In this document: positions 51,390-61,436 of the stretch, piece by piece
How positions within the stretch are numbered: the stretch's first letter is position 1
How the letters are laid out: every line of letters begins with the position of its first letter
NCBI RefSeq assembly: GCF_022627325.1
Contig: NZ_JAETZZ010000015.1
Location: forward strand, 87,875-151,874
DNA from: Pseudomonas putida
GTDB taxonomy: Bacteria > Pseudomonadota > Gammaproteobacteria > Pseudomonadales > Pseudomonadaceae
Direction of reading: 5' to 3'
Length of the DNA: 64,000 nucleotides
The notes under the pieces: generated by a model
Database searches by the model: none
The model's input: only the letters and a program-made list of their open reading frames with translations
What the model was told of the DNA's origin: nothing
Translations under genes and position numbers: made by a program

Positions 51390-52841
51390 TCAATGATGCT
51401 TGCGCGGCACCGGCTTGAGCAGCTCGTCCGGCGGCATCTCGCACTTGATCTTGCGCCCCAGCAGCGTCTCGATCGCAGGCAACTGATATGAATCATCCTC
51501 ACCGGCAAAGCTGATCGACACACCATTGGTGCCGGCACGGCCCGTACGGCCGATACGGTGCACGTAGTCATCCGGGTCTTCCGGCAGGGTGAAGTTGATC
51601 ACATGGCTGATGCCGTCGATGTGAATGCCTCGCCCCGCCACGTCGGTGGCCACCAGCACGGTGATCCGGCCTTCGCGGAAACTTTCCAGGGTACGTATGC
51701 GCTTGTGCTGCGGCACGTCGCCCGACAGCTGGGCGGCATTGATACCGTCGCGTACCAGTTTCTCCTCGATACGCCGCACTTCGTCCTTGCGGTTGGCGAA
51801 CACCATCACCCGCTCCCACTTGTTCTGGGTCACCAGGTTGTACAACAGCTTGTACTTGTCGCTGCCCGCCACCGCGTAGACGTGCTGTTCGACGGTTTCG
51901 CTGGCGACATTCTCCGGCTCGATCTCGACGATCGCAGGGTTGGTGGTCCACTGCTTGGCCAGGTTCATCACGTCGTCGGTGAAGGTGGCAGAGAACAGCA
52001 GGGTCTGGCGCTCGCTCTTGGGTGGGGTCTGACGGATGATCTGCCGCACCTGTGGGATGAAACCCATGTCGAGCATACGGTCGGCTTCGTCCAGCACCAT
52101 CACCTCGACCATGTCCAGATGCACATCGCCGCGCTGGTTGAAGTCCAGCAGGCGGCCAGGGGTGGCCACCAGGATGTCGCAGTGGCGTGCTTCCAGCGCC
52201 TTGAGCTGCTTGTCGAAGTCCATGCCGCCGACGAAAGTCATGACGTTCAGGCCGGTGTATTTGGTCAGCGCGGCGGCGTCCTTGGCGATCTGTACCACCA
52301 GCTCGCGGGTAGGCGCGATGATAAGCGCACGCGGCTCGCCCATGTAGCGCTCTTTGGGCGGCGGCGTCTGCTGCAGCTGAGAGATGATCGAGATGAGGAA
52401 CGCGGCGGTCTTGCCGGTGCCGGTCTGCGCGCGGCCAATGGCGTCCTGCCCGCGCAGGGTGTAACCCAATACCTGGGCCTGGATCGGCGTGCAGTAAGGA
52501 AAGCCCAGGTCATGGATGGCGTGCATGAGCTCGTTGGAGAGCTTGAAATCGTGGAAGCGGGTCTTGCCTTCCTGTGGTTCGACCACGAAGTCTTCAGGCT
52601 TCCAGAGGCTGGCCTGGGGTTTGGGCTTGCGTTCGCGACGGGGCTTGTCCTTGGCCGGCGGCTCGGCTTTGGCCGCGGCGACAGGCAATGGAGCCTTGGC
52701 GGCGGCTTCGGTGCGCGGCGTGGAGGGCTGCGGCTCGGGCTGAGCTACGTGCGCCGCAGGCGGCGTGATGCTGGCAGCAGGAGCGACGGCCTGAGGTGCC
52801 GCGTCTCCCTTGCCGAATATTTTCTTGAGTGCCTTGAGCAC
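51390..52841 (-). CDS. rhlB: DEAD-box RNA helicase, RhlB-like
   Basis: 483-residue ATP-dependent RNA helicase with a variable Ala/Pro/Lys-rich N-terminal extension (about 1-85), then the RecA-like core: Q motif ELMHAIHDLGFPYCTPIQAQ, Walker A AQTGTGKT, DEAD box VLDEADRM, SAT motif LFSATFTD, and the C-terminal YVHRIGRTGRAG. The short C-terminal tail and overall sequence suggest RhlB. RhlE or another paralogue cannot be excluded, but the DEAD helicase call is certain. Confidence 0.92.
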   Translation of the reverse strand: MLKALKKIFGKGDAAPQAVAPAASITPPAAHVAQPEPQPSTPRTEAAAKAPLPVAAAKAEPPAKDKPRRERKPKPQASLWKPEDFVVEPQEGKTRFHDFKLSNELMHAIHDLGFPYCTPIQAQVLGYTLRGQDAIGRAQTGTGKTAAFLISIISQLQQTPPPKERYMGEPRALIIAPTRELVVQIAKDAAALTKYTGLNVMTFVGGMDFDKQLKALEARHCDILVATPGRLLDFNQRGDVHLDMVEVMVLDEADRMLDMGFIPQVRQIIRQTPPKSERQTLLFSATFTDDVMNLAKQWTTNPAIVEIEPENVASETVEQHVYAVAGSDKYKLLYNLVTQNKWERVMVFANRKDEVRRIEEKLVRDGINAAQLSGDVPQHKRIRTLESFREGRITVLVATDVAGRGIHIDGISHVINFTLPEDPDDYVHRIGRTGRAGTNGVSISFAGEDDSYQLPAIETLLGRKIKCEMPPDELLKPVPRKHH

Positions 52842-52941
52842 GATCGTCTCATCAACTGATTAAGGAATGTACGCCGGGCAGTGTAATGCAAGATCTGGGC
52901 GCGGCGTAGCGGAATGCGCCCACAACTACAAGAGAGCCTGA

Positions 52942-53598
52942 CTATTGCAGTTGCGTGCTCAGCCAGTCGTGGATATCGCTCAGCTCTGCCACCACCACCT
53001 CGTGCTCCATTGGGTATTCCTGCCAGCGTGCGGCCACGCCCCAGGTGTTCAGGTACTCGAAAGCGGTGCGGCCCATGGACGGGATCACCACCGGGTCGTG
53101 CACCCCATGCAGGCACAGGGCCGGGGTGCGTTGCTGACAGGCGCTCAGCTGATGGGTGTCGTTGAAGGTCGGTGCATAGGTCGACAGTGCGATCACACCG
53201 CCCAGCGCTTCTTGCCACTTTATATAAGCGGTGTGCAGCACGACCGCGCCCCCTTGGGAGAAACCGGCCAGGATGATCCGCGTCAGGTCGATGCCTTTGG
53301 CCCGTTCGGCTTCGATAAGGGCAATGATCTGGTCGGCCGATTCTTCCAGCTGCGCTTCGTCGATGGCGCGGGCCGGGGTCATGGCCTTGATGTCGTACCA
53401 GCTGGGCATGGCATAGCCGCCGTTGATGGTGACTGGCCGGGTCGGCGCCTGGGGCATGACGAACCGCGTGCTCAGCAGACGTTCCTGCATGAATTCGGCA
53501 ACCGGTAGGAAGTCGTAACGGTCGGCGCCCAGGCCGTGCAACCAGATCACACAGGCATCTGCGGTTTTCTGGGGTTCGAGAATCAACGGGTGGGTCAT
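52942..53598 (-). CDS. Alpha/beta-hydrolase carboxylesterase (EstB-like)
   Basis: 218-residue serine esterase of the phospholipase/carboxylesterase family. The oxyanion HGLGADRYDF, nucleophile elbow GFSQGG, Asp in LHGVHDPVV and His in YPMEHEV form an intact catalytic set. Length and sequence match the P. fluorescens carboxylesterase II type as I recall it. I chose ATG 53598 (MTHPLILEPQ); the upstream frame to 53691 has no ribosome site and overlaps the promoter area. Confidence 0.92.
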   Translation of the reverse strand: MTHPLILEPQKTADACVIWLHGLGADRYDFLPVAEFMQERLLSTRFVMPQAPTRPVTINGGYAMPSWYDIKAMTPARAIDEAQLEESADQIIALIEAERAKGIDLTRIILAGFSQGGAVVLHTAYIKWQEALGGVIALSTYAPTFNDTHQLSACQQRTPALCLHGVHDPVVIPSMGRTAFEYLNTWGVAARWQEYPMEHEVVVAELSDIHDWLSTQLQ

Positions 53599-53928
53599 GA
53601 CTGCTCCGAAAGTGTGCGAATCGTATGAAGGCATGCGCAAAAAGAAGGCGCTGGAAATGATTGTCGGAAAAAGAATGTCGCAACGATACAACTTTCCCTA
53701 CTTGACGAGCGCTTAAACGCTTTAGCCGCCAACTATGGTACGCCCCTTGCTATGAAACCTGTGATGCAAGGGTCGGGCCGGTACGGTAACACCCTTGACA
53801 CGCGAAGGCTGTCATAGAACAGCCCATTGCGCCATTGACCCAATAACAAGCCAACCAGGGTCGGATGCGCCTCATAAGGGTGCGGTGCAATTCCGGCTCG
53901 TACAACAAGAGCGATTTGGAGGTTGTGA
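53599..53928. promoter_or_regulatory. Divergent gap between the esterase and the aap operon
   Basis: 330 bases without a gene. It holds the sigma-54-type promoter described separately at 53736-53751 and a GGAGG ribosome site just before aapJ. I see no convincing sigma-70 promoter for the esterase and no clear NtrC-like palindrome. Confidence 0.5.
53736..53751 (+). promoter_or_regulatory. Sigma-54 (RpoN) type promoter for aapJQMP
   Basis: TGGTACGCCCCTTGCT matches the TGGCACG-N4-TTGCa consensus in 14 of 16 positions or nearly so, with the invariant GG and GC exactly ten bases apart. A start near 53762 would give a leader of about 167 bases to aapJ. Nitrogen-controlled amino-acid uptake operons commonly use RpoN promoters. 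Confidence 0.7.
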
Positions 53929-54957
53929 ATGAAGATGTTGAAAACCACCCTGGCAGTCCTCACCGCTGCTGCCGCGCTGGGCGCCGTGAGCAATGCCCAG
54001 GCCGGCGCCACCCTCGACGCGGTCAAGAAGAAGGGCTTCGTCCAGTGTGGCGTGAGCGACGGTCTTCCAGGCTTCTCGGTTCCTGATGCGCAGGGCAAGA
54101 TCATCGGTATCGACGCCGATGTCTGCCGCGCCGTGGCCGCCGCCGTGTTCGGCGATGCCACCAAGGTCAAGTTCAGCCAGCTCAACGCCAAGGAACGCTT
54201 CACTGCGCTGCAGTCCGGCGAAGTCGACGTGCTGTCGCGCAACACCACCTGGACCAGCTCGCGCGATGCCGGCATGGGCCTGGTGTTCACGGGCGTCACC
54301 TACTATGACGGCGTTGGCTTTCTGGTCAACAAGAAGCTGGGTGTTTCCAGTGCCAAGGAGCTCGATGGCGCGACCATCTGCATCCAGGCCGGTACCACCA
54401 CTGAGCTGAACGTCTCCGACTACTTCCGCGCCAACGGCCTGAAGTACACCCCGATCACCTTCGATACCTCCGACGAAAGTGCCAAATCGCTGGAGTCTGG
54501 CCGTTGCGACGTGCTGACCTCGGACAAGTCGCAGCTGTTCGCCCAGCGTTCCAAGCTGGCCGGCCCGACCGACTACGTGGTGCTGCCGGAAACCATCTCC
54601 AAGGAGCCGCTGGGCCCGGTGGTACGCAAGGGCGACGAGGAGTGGTTCAGCATCGTCAAGTGGACCCTGTTCGCCATGCTCAACGCCGAAGAGGCTGGCG
54701 TCACCTCGAAGAATGTCGAGGCTGAAGCCAAAGGCACCAAAAATCCTGACGTCGCCCGCCTGCTGGGTGCCGATGGTGAGTACGGCAAAGACCTCAAGCT
54801 GCCCAAAGACTGGGTAGTACAGATCGTCAAGCAAGTGGGTAACTATGGCGAGGTGTTCGAGAAGAACCTGGGCCAGAGCACTGACTTGAAGATCGACCGT
54901 GGCATGAACGCCCTGTGGAACAACGGCGGCATCCAGTACGCGCCACCTGTGCGCTGA
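53929..54957 (+). CDS. aapJ: AapJ: general L-amino-acid ABC transporter, periplasmic binding protein
   Basis: 342-residue periplasmic solute-binding protein (SBP family 3) with a signal peptide ending SNAQA (about residue 24). Family motifs: VKKKGFVQCGVSDGLPGFSV and GIDADVCRAVAAAVFG. The ligand-gripping aromatic and acidic residues lie in NTTWTSSRDAGMGLVF. The long form and LNVSDYFRANGL are typical of AapJ/BztA rather than shorter GlnH-like proteins. First gene of aapJQMP. Confidence 0.94.
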   Translation: MKMLKTTLAVLTAAAALGAVSNAQAGATLDAVKKKGFVQCGVSDGLPGFSVPDAQGKIIGIDADVCRAVAAAVFGDATKVKFSQLNAKERFTALQSGEVDVLSRNTTWTSSRDAGMGLVFTGVTYYDGVGFLVNKKLGVSSAKELDGATICIQAGTTTELNVSDYFRANGLKYTPITFDTSDESAKSLESGRCDVLTSDKSQLFAQRSKLAGPTDYVVLPETISKEPLGPVVRKGDEEWFSIVKWTLFAMLNAEEAGVTSKNVEAEAKGTKNPDVARLLGADGEYGKDLKLPKDWVVQIVKQVGNYGEVFEKNLGQSTDLKIDRGMNALWNNGGIQYAPPVR

Positions 54958-55024
54958 TGGCTGCACCCTGCGGCGGCATTCCGCCGCCGCAGGCTGTTCG
55001 AATCCCTACTGTCCGGGGCACTTC

Positions 55025-56203
55025 ATGCAAAATCAAATCGGCGCACAAAAGGGGCTGACCCTGAGCGATCCACGTGTGCGCGCGTGGTTGTTCCAGATCC
55101 TCACGATCATCTTCGTGGTGGGTCTGGGCTGGTACCTGTTCCACAACACGCAGACCAACCTGCAACACCGGGGCATCACGTCCGGTTTCGACTTCCTCGA
55201 CCGCAGTGCCGGCTTTGGCATCGCCCAGCATCTGATTCCCTACGTGGAGTCCGACAGCTATGCACGCGTGTTCGTGATCGGCTTGCTCAATACCCTGCTG
55301 GTTACCTTCATCGGCGTCATCCTGGCAACGATCCTGGGGTTCATCATCGGTGTGGCTCGCCTGTCACCGAACTGGATGATCAATAAGCTGGCGACGGTGT
55401 ACGTCGAGACATTCCGCAACATCCCGCCGCTGCTGCAGATCCTGTTCTGGTATTTCGCCGTGTTTCTGACCCTGCCGGGGCCACGGGGCAGCATCAGCTT
55501 CGACGATGCCTTCTTCATCAGCAACCGTGGCCTGAACATGCCCGGCGCTACCATGGCCGAAGGCTTCTGGCCATTCGTCGCCGCCCTGGTGCTGGCGATC
55601 GTGGCAATCATGGCGATGGTGCGTTACGCCAACAAACGCTTCAACGAAACCGGCGAACCGTTCCACAAGTTCTGGGCAGGGCTTGCCCTGTTCCTGGTGA
55701 TCCCAGGCCTGTGTGCGGTGCTGTTCGGCAGCCCTGTGCATTGGGAAAACCCGCAGCTCAAAGGTTTCAACTTCGTTGGCGGGTGGGTCCTGATTCCGGA
55801 ACTGCTTGCGCTGACCTTGGCACTGACCATCTACACCGCCGCGTTCATCGCCGAAATCGTGCGCTCGGGCATCCGTTCGGTCAGCCATGGCCAGACCGAA
55901 GCCGCCCGTTCGCTCGGGCTGCGCGAAGGCCCGACGCTGCGCAAGGTGATCATCCCCCAGGCACTGCGGGTGATCATTCCGCCGCTGACCAGCCAGTACC
56001 TGAACCTGGCGAAGAACTCGTCGCTGGCGGCCGGCATCGGCTACCCAGAGATGGTCTCGCTGTTCGCCGGTACCGTACTCAACCAGACCGGCCAGGCCAT
56101 CGAGGTGATCGCCATCACCATGAGTGTCTATCTCGCCATCAGCATCAGCATTTCGCTGCTGATGAACTGGTACAACAAGCGCATTGCGCTGATCGAGCGG
56201 TGA
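55025..56203 (+). CDS. aapQ: AapQ: amino-acid ABC transporter permease
   Basis: 392-residue inner-membrane permease, larger than HisM-type permeases because of an N-terminal helix and a central insertion, as usual for AapQ. Visible: NTLLVTFIGVILATILGFII in the first core helix and the EAA loop region EAARSLGLREGPTLRKVIIP QALR (cytoplasmic ATPase contact). Follows aapJ after 67 bases and precedes aapM by ten. Confidence 0.94.
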   Translation: MQNQIGAQKGLTLSDPRVRAWLFQILTIIFVVGLGWYLFHNTQTNLQHRGITSGFDFLDRSAGFGIAQHLIPYVESDSYARVFVIGLLNTLLVTFIGVILATILGFIIGVARLSPNWMINKLATVYVETFRNIPPLLQILFWYFAVFLTLPGPRGSISFDDAFFISNRGLNMPGATMAEGFWPFVAALVLAIVAIMAMVRYANKRFNETGEPFHKFWAGLALFLVIPGLCAVLFGSPVHWENPQLKGFNFVGGWVLIPELLALTLALTIYTAAFIAEIVRSGIRSVSHGQTEAARSLGLREGPTLRKVIIPQALRVIIPPLTSQYLNLAKNSSLAAGIGYPEMVSLFAGTVLNQTGQAIEVIAITMSVYLAISISISLLMNWYNKRIALIER

Positions 56204-56213
56204 GGATACGCCC

Positions 56214-57311
56214 GTGAATGCCCATGTTTTCAAACCTGACATGCCGCCACCGGTCAAGACCGTCGGCGTGCTCGCATGGATGCGGGCAAACCTTTTCTCC
56301 AGCTGGATCAACACCCTGCTGACCCTGTTCGCCGTGTACCTGATATGGCTGATCGTGCCGCCGCTGCTGCAGTGGGCGTTGATCGACGCCAACTGGGTCG
56401 GCACCACGCGCGCCGACTGCACCAAGGAGGGCGCCTGCTGGGTGTTCATCCAGCAGCGCTTTGGCCAGTTCATGTACGGCTACTATCCGGTGGAGTTGCG
56501 CTGGCGCGTGGACCTGACCGTATGGCTTGCCGTGCTGGGCGCCGCGCCGCTGTTCATCAAGCGTTTCCCGCGCAAGGCCGTCTACGGCCTGGGCTTTCTG
56601 GTGGTGTATCCGATCCTGGCCTACACGCTGCTACATGGCGGATACCTTGGCCTGGCAAGCGTGCCGACCAGCCAGTGGGGCGGGCTGATGCTGACCCTGG
56701 TCATCGCCACGGTGGGTATCGTGGGCGCCTTGCCGCTGGGCATCCTGCTGGCCTTGGGGCGGCGTTCACGGATGCCGGCGGTGAAGGTGGTCTGCGTGAC
56801 CTTCATCGAGTTCTGGCGTGGGGTGCCGTTGATCACCGTGCTGTTCATGTCGTCGGTGATGCTGCCGTTGTTCCTGCCCGAAGGCATGAGTTTCGACAAG
56901 CTGCTGCGGGCCATGATCGGCGTGATCCTGTTCCAGTCGGCGTACATCGCCGAGGTGGTGCGCGGTGGCCTGCAGGCCATCCCCAAGGGGCAATATGAGG
57001 CCGCTGCCGCGATGGGCCTGGGCTACTGGCGTTCGATGGGCCTGGTGATCCTGCCGCAGGCGTTGAAGCTGGTGATCCCTGGCATCGTCAATACCTTCAT
57101 CGCCCTGTTCAAGGACACCAGCCTGGTCATCATCATCGGCCTGTTCGACCTGCTCAATAGCGTCAAGCAGGCTGCCGCCGACCCGGCGTGGCTGGGCATG
57201 GCCACCGAGGGCTATGTGTTCGCAGCCCTGGTGTTCTGGATCTTCTGTTTCGGTATGTCCCGCTACTCCATGCACCTGGAGCGCAAGCTGGACACTGGCC
57301 ACAAGCGTTAG
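56214..57311 (+). CDS. aapM: AapM: amino-acid ABC transporter permease
   Basis: 365-residue partner permease of AapQ. Starts with GTG 56214 (GAGGAT ribosome site seven bases upstream). The EAA motif YEAAAAMGLGYWRSMGLVIL is clear, and IEFWRGVPLITVLFMSSVML marks the core helices. Paired with AapQ it forms the membrane pore for broad-range L-amino-acid uptake. Confidence 0.94.
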   Translation: MNAHVFKPDMPPPVKTVGVLAWMRANLFSSWINTLLTLFAVYLIWLIVPPLLQWALIDANWVGTTRADCTKEGACWVFIQQRFGQFMYGYYPVELRWRVDLTVWLAVLGAAPLFIKRFPRKAVYGLGFLVVYPILAYTLLHGGYLGLASVPTSQWGGLMLTLVIATVGIVGALPLGILLALGRRSRMPAVKVVCVTFIEFWRGVPLITVLFMSSVMLPLFLPEGMSFDKLLRAMIGVILFQSAYIAEVVRGGLQAIPKGQYEAAAAMGLGYWRSMGLVILPQALKLVIPGIVNTFIALFKDTSLVIIIGLFDLLNSVKQAAADPAWLGMATEGYVFAALVFWIFCFGMSRYSMHLERKLDTGHKR

Positions 57312-57321
57312 GAGTTTCGAA

Positions 57322-58086
57322 ATGAGTGAAGCGATCAAGCAGCCTGCCGGCCCAGAAGGCATCATCCAGATGCAGGGCGTCAACAAGTGGTACGGCCAGT
57401 TCCATGTGCTGAAGGACATCAACCTGAACGTGCGCCAGGGTGAGCGTATCGTGCTGTGCGGGCCGTCCGGCTCGGGCAAGTCCACCACCATCCGCTGCCT
57501 CAACCGCCTGGAAGAACACCAGCAGGGGCGCATCGTGGTCGATGGTGTGGAGCTGACCAACGACCTCAAGCAGATCGAGGCGATCCGCCGTGAGGTGGGC
57601 ATGGTGTTCCAGCACTTCAACCTGTTCCCGCACCTGACCATCCTGGAAAACTGCACCCTGGCGCCCATGTGGGTGCGCAAGATGCCGCGGCGCAAGGCCG
57701 AGGAAATCGCCATGCACTATCTGGAGCGGGTACGCATCCCGGAGCAGGCGCACAAGTTCCCGGGGCAGTTGTCCGGTGGCCAGCAGCAGCGCGTGGCGAT
57801 TGCCCGGGCGCTGTGCATGAAGCCGAAGATCATGCTGTTCGACGAGCCGACCTCGGCGCTCGACCCGGAAATGGTCAAGGAAGTGCTCGACACCATGGTT
57901 GGCCTGGCCGAGGACGGCATGACCATGCTCTGCGTGACTCACGAAATGGGCTTTGCCCGCACCGTGGCGAACCGGGTGATCTTCATGGATAAGGGGGAGA
58001 TCGTGGAGCAGGCTGCGCCTGATGATTTCTTCGACCGGCCGCGCAGTGACCGTACCAAGCTGTTCCTCAGCCAGATCCTGCATTGA
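57322..58086 (+). CDS. aapP: AapP: amino-acid ABC transporter ATPase
   Basis: 254-residue ATPase with Walker A GPSGSGKS, signature LSGGQQQR, Walker B IMLFDEPTSALDPEMVKEVL and switch His in CVTHEMGF. Standard polar-amino-acid family ATPase. The start at 57322 has an AGGAG ribosome site; longer in-frame starts overlap aapM. The operon ends in paired REP hairpins. Confidence 0.95.
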   Translation: MSEAIKQPAGPEGIIQMQGVNKWYGQFHVLKDINLNVRQGERIVLCGPSGSGKSTTIRCLNRLEEHQQGRIVVDGVELTNDLKQIEAIRREVGMVFQHFNLFPHLTILENCTLAPMWVRKMPRRKAEEIAMHYLERVRIPEQAHKFPGQLSGGQQQRVAIARALCMKPKIMLFDEPTSALDPEMVKEVLDTMVGLAEDGMTMLCVTHEMGFARTVANRVIFMDKGEIVEQAAPDDFFDRPRSDRTKLFLSQILH

Positions 58087-58093
58087 GGCAATT

Positions 58094-58209
58094 GGGGCCG
58101 CGCTGCGGCCCATCGCCGGCCAGCCGGCCCACAGGTACGGCGCCGCGCGCAGGATAGGCGCAGCACTTGTGGCAGCCGGCTGGCCGGCGATGGGCTGCAG
58201 AGCAGCCCT
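58094..58209. repeat. Inverted REP pair between aapP and algW
   Basis: Two REP units in opposite orientation (58094-58134 and 58167-58209), each with its own hairpin (GGGCCGC-GCT-GCGGCCC type and GGGCTGC-AGA-GCAGCCC), occupy the convergent gap. They probably serve as a two-way terminator or mRNA end stabiliser. Confidence 0.78.
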
Positions 58210-58213
58210 TCTG

Positions 58214-59377
<1,164 letters not shown>

Positions 59378-59535
59378 GAACGAATCCTGGGAGTGGGCGA
59401 GGGCCATGGTGGCGCGGCGGAGCGCGAACGCGCGCGATCATACACCGGTTTCCCCAACGCCGGCGACGGCCCATAATGGCGGCCATTATACGGGCGTTGT
59501 TCCCGTTGAACGTGCAGATTTCGAGGAGATTTTCC

Positions 59536-60294
59536 ATGGCCGTCGCCCTTGACACCCTGGTTGAAGAAGCCGAGCGTTACCTGGGTAGCGCGAAAATCCA
59601 GGATTACTGCCCCAATGGCCTGCAAGTCGAAGGCCGTCCGCAGGTCAGCCGCATCGTCAGCGGCGTCACCGCCAGCCAGGCACTGCTCGATGCCGCAGTC
59701 GAGGCACAGGCCGACCTGGTACTGGTGCACCACGGTTATTTCTGGAAGGGCGAGAACCCGTGCATCACGGGGATCAAGCAGCGCCGCTTGAAAACCCTGC
59801 TCAAGCACGACATCAGCCTGTTGGCCTTCCATCTGCCGCTGGATGTGCACCCTGAAGTCGGCAACAACGTGCAACTGGCCCGCCAACTGGATATCACTGT
59901 CGAAGGGCCGCTGGACCCGAATAACCCCAAGGTGGTCGGGCTGGTAGGTTCGCTGGCCGAGCCTGTGACGGCGCGCGATTTCGCCCGCCGTGTGCAGGAG
60001 GTCACGGGGCGTGAGCCGCTGCTGGTCGAGGGTGACCAGGTGATCCGTCGCGTCGGCTGGTGTACCGGCGGAGGGCAGGGCTATATCGATACGGCGATCG
60101 CGGCGGGGGTGGACGTGTTCATCAGTGGTGAGGCGTCCGAACAGACCTACCACAGTGCCCGCGAAAATGGCGTGAGCTTCATTGCCGCCGGGCACCATGC
60201 CACCGAGCGTTACGGCGTGCAGGCGCTGGGCGACTACCTGGCCCGGCGCTTTGCCCTGGAGCACCTGTTCATCGATTGCCCGAACCCGATCTGA
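59536..60294 (+). CDS. Nif3-like dinuclear metal protein (YbgI family)
   Basis: 252-residue protein of the Nif3/YbgI family, sometimes called GTP cyclohydrolase 1 type 2 homologue. Metal-binding histidines are in LVLVHHGYFWKGENP and in the C-terminal FIAAGHHATERYGVQALG; DYCPNGLQVEG is the opening signature. Start ATG 59536 follows GAGGAG. Biochemical function of the family is not settled. It is divergent from algW with 158 bases between. Confidence 0.9.
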   Translation: MAVALDTLVEEAERYLGSAKIQDYCPNGLQVEGRPQVSRIVSGVTASQALLDAAVEAQADLVLVHHGYFWKGENPCITGIKQRRLKTLLKHDISLLAFHLPLDVHPEVGNNVQLARQLDITVEGPLDPNNPKVVGLVGSLAEPVTARDFARRVQEVTGREPLLVEGDQVIRRVGWCTGGGQGYIDTAIAAGVDVFISGEASEQTYHSARENGVSFIAAGHHATERYGVQALGDYLARRFALEHLFIDCPNPI

Positions 60295-60295
60295 G

Positions 60296-60380
60296 GCCAT
60301 CTTCGGCCCAATCGCGGGCAAGCGGGCCTCCAGTGCATGGGCGTCGGTTTGCCGGCGAAAGGGGCCGCAGAGCGGCCCTT
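60296..60380. repeat. Degenerate REP pair and hairpin after the Nif3-like gene
   Basis: ATCGCGGGCAAGCGGGCCTCC and the opposing GTTTGCCGGCGAAAGGGGCC are degenerate REP cores. They are followed by GGGCCGC-AGA-GCGGCCC (60362-60378), a likely terminator. The remaining 138 bases to cysD hold its promoter, with no CysB site I can define. Confidence 0.6.
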
Positions 60381-60518
60381 CGATAGCCAAACCCCCAGTC
60401 ATATCGTTAGACCTTTTCGATCTAGTCAGGCGCCTAAATAGAATCAGCCGCTGTGATAAAGTGGCTCGCTCGAACACGGCCCGAAGGCCGTCCATAAGAT
60501 CGTTTTACGTGAGTAGCC

Positions 60519-61436
60519 ATGGTCGACAAACTGACGCACTTGAAACAGCTGGAGGCGGAAAGCATCCACATCATCCGCGAGGTGGCCGCCGAGTTCGACA
60601 ACCCGGTGATGCTCTACTCGATCGGCAAGGATTCCGCCGTGATGCTGCACCTGGCACGCAAAGCCTTCTTCCCAGGCAAGCTGCCGTTCCCGGTGATGCA
60701 CGTCGACACCCAGTGGAAATTCCAGGAGATGTACCGCTTCCGCGACAAGATGGTCGAGGAAATGGGCCTGGAGCTGATCACCCACGTCAACCCTGAAGGT
60801 GTGGCGCAGGGCATCAACCCGTTCACCCATGGCAGCTCCAAGCACACCGACATCATGAAAACGCAAGGCCTCAAGCAGGCTTTGGACAAGCATGGTTTCG
60901 ACGCCGCTTTCGGTGGTGCCCGCCGCGACGAAGAAAAATCGCGTGCCAAAGAGCGTGTCTACTCGTTCCGTGACAGCAAGCACCGCTGGGACCCGAAGAA
61001 CCAGCGCCCAGAGCTGTGGAACGTCTACAACGGCAAGGTCAACAAAGGCGAGTCGATCCGCGTGTTCCCGCTGTCGAACTGGACCGAGCTGGACATCTGG
61101 CAGTACATCTACCTCGAAGGCATCCCGATCGTGCCGCTGTACTTCGCTGCCGAGCGTGAAGTCATCGAGAAGAACGGCACCCTGATCATGATCGACGACG
61201 ACCGCATCCTCGAGCACCTCTCCGAGGAAGAGAAAGCGCGCATCGTCAAGAAGAAGGTGCGTTTCCGTACCCTCGGTTGCTACCCGCTCACGGGTGCTGT
61301 CGAGTCGGAAGCCGAAACGCTCACCGACATCATTCAGGAAATGCTCCTGACGCGCACTTCCGAGCGCCAGGGCCGAGTCATTGACCACGATGGCGCTGGC
61401 TCCATGGAAGACAAGAAACGTCAGGGCTACTTCTAA
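60519..61436 (+). CDS. cysD: CysD: sulfate adenylyltransferase small subunit
   Basis: 305-residue PAPS-reductase-like ATP sulfurylase subunit that adenylates sulfate in assimilation. P-loop-like motif YSIGKDSAVMLHLARKAFFP, MHVDTQWKFQEMYRFRD, the arginines of FGGARRDEEKSRAKER and GCYPLTGAVESEA are all present. It needs CysN as GTPase partner. In most relatives cysN follows closely; here 498 bases with a four-helix-bundle gene intervene. Its TAA is immediately at the edge of an inverted repeat. Confidence 0.97.
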   Translation: MVDKLTHLKQLEAESIHIIREVAAEFDNPVMLYSIGKDSAVMLHLARKAFFPGKLPFPVMHVDTQWKFQEMYRFRDKMVEEMGLELITHVNPEGVAQGINPFTHGSSKHTDIMKTQGLKQALDKHGFDAAFGGARRDEEKSRAKERVYSFRDSKHRWDPKNQRPELWNVYNGKVNKGESIRVFPLSNWTELDIWQYIYLEGIPIVPLYFAAEREVIEKNGTLIMIDDDRILEHLSEEEKARIVKKKVRFRTLGCYPLTGAVESEAETLTDIIQEMLLTRTSERQGRVIDHDGAGSMEDKKRQGYF

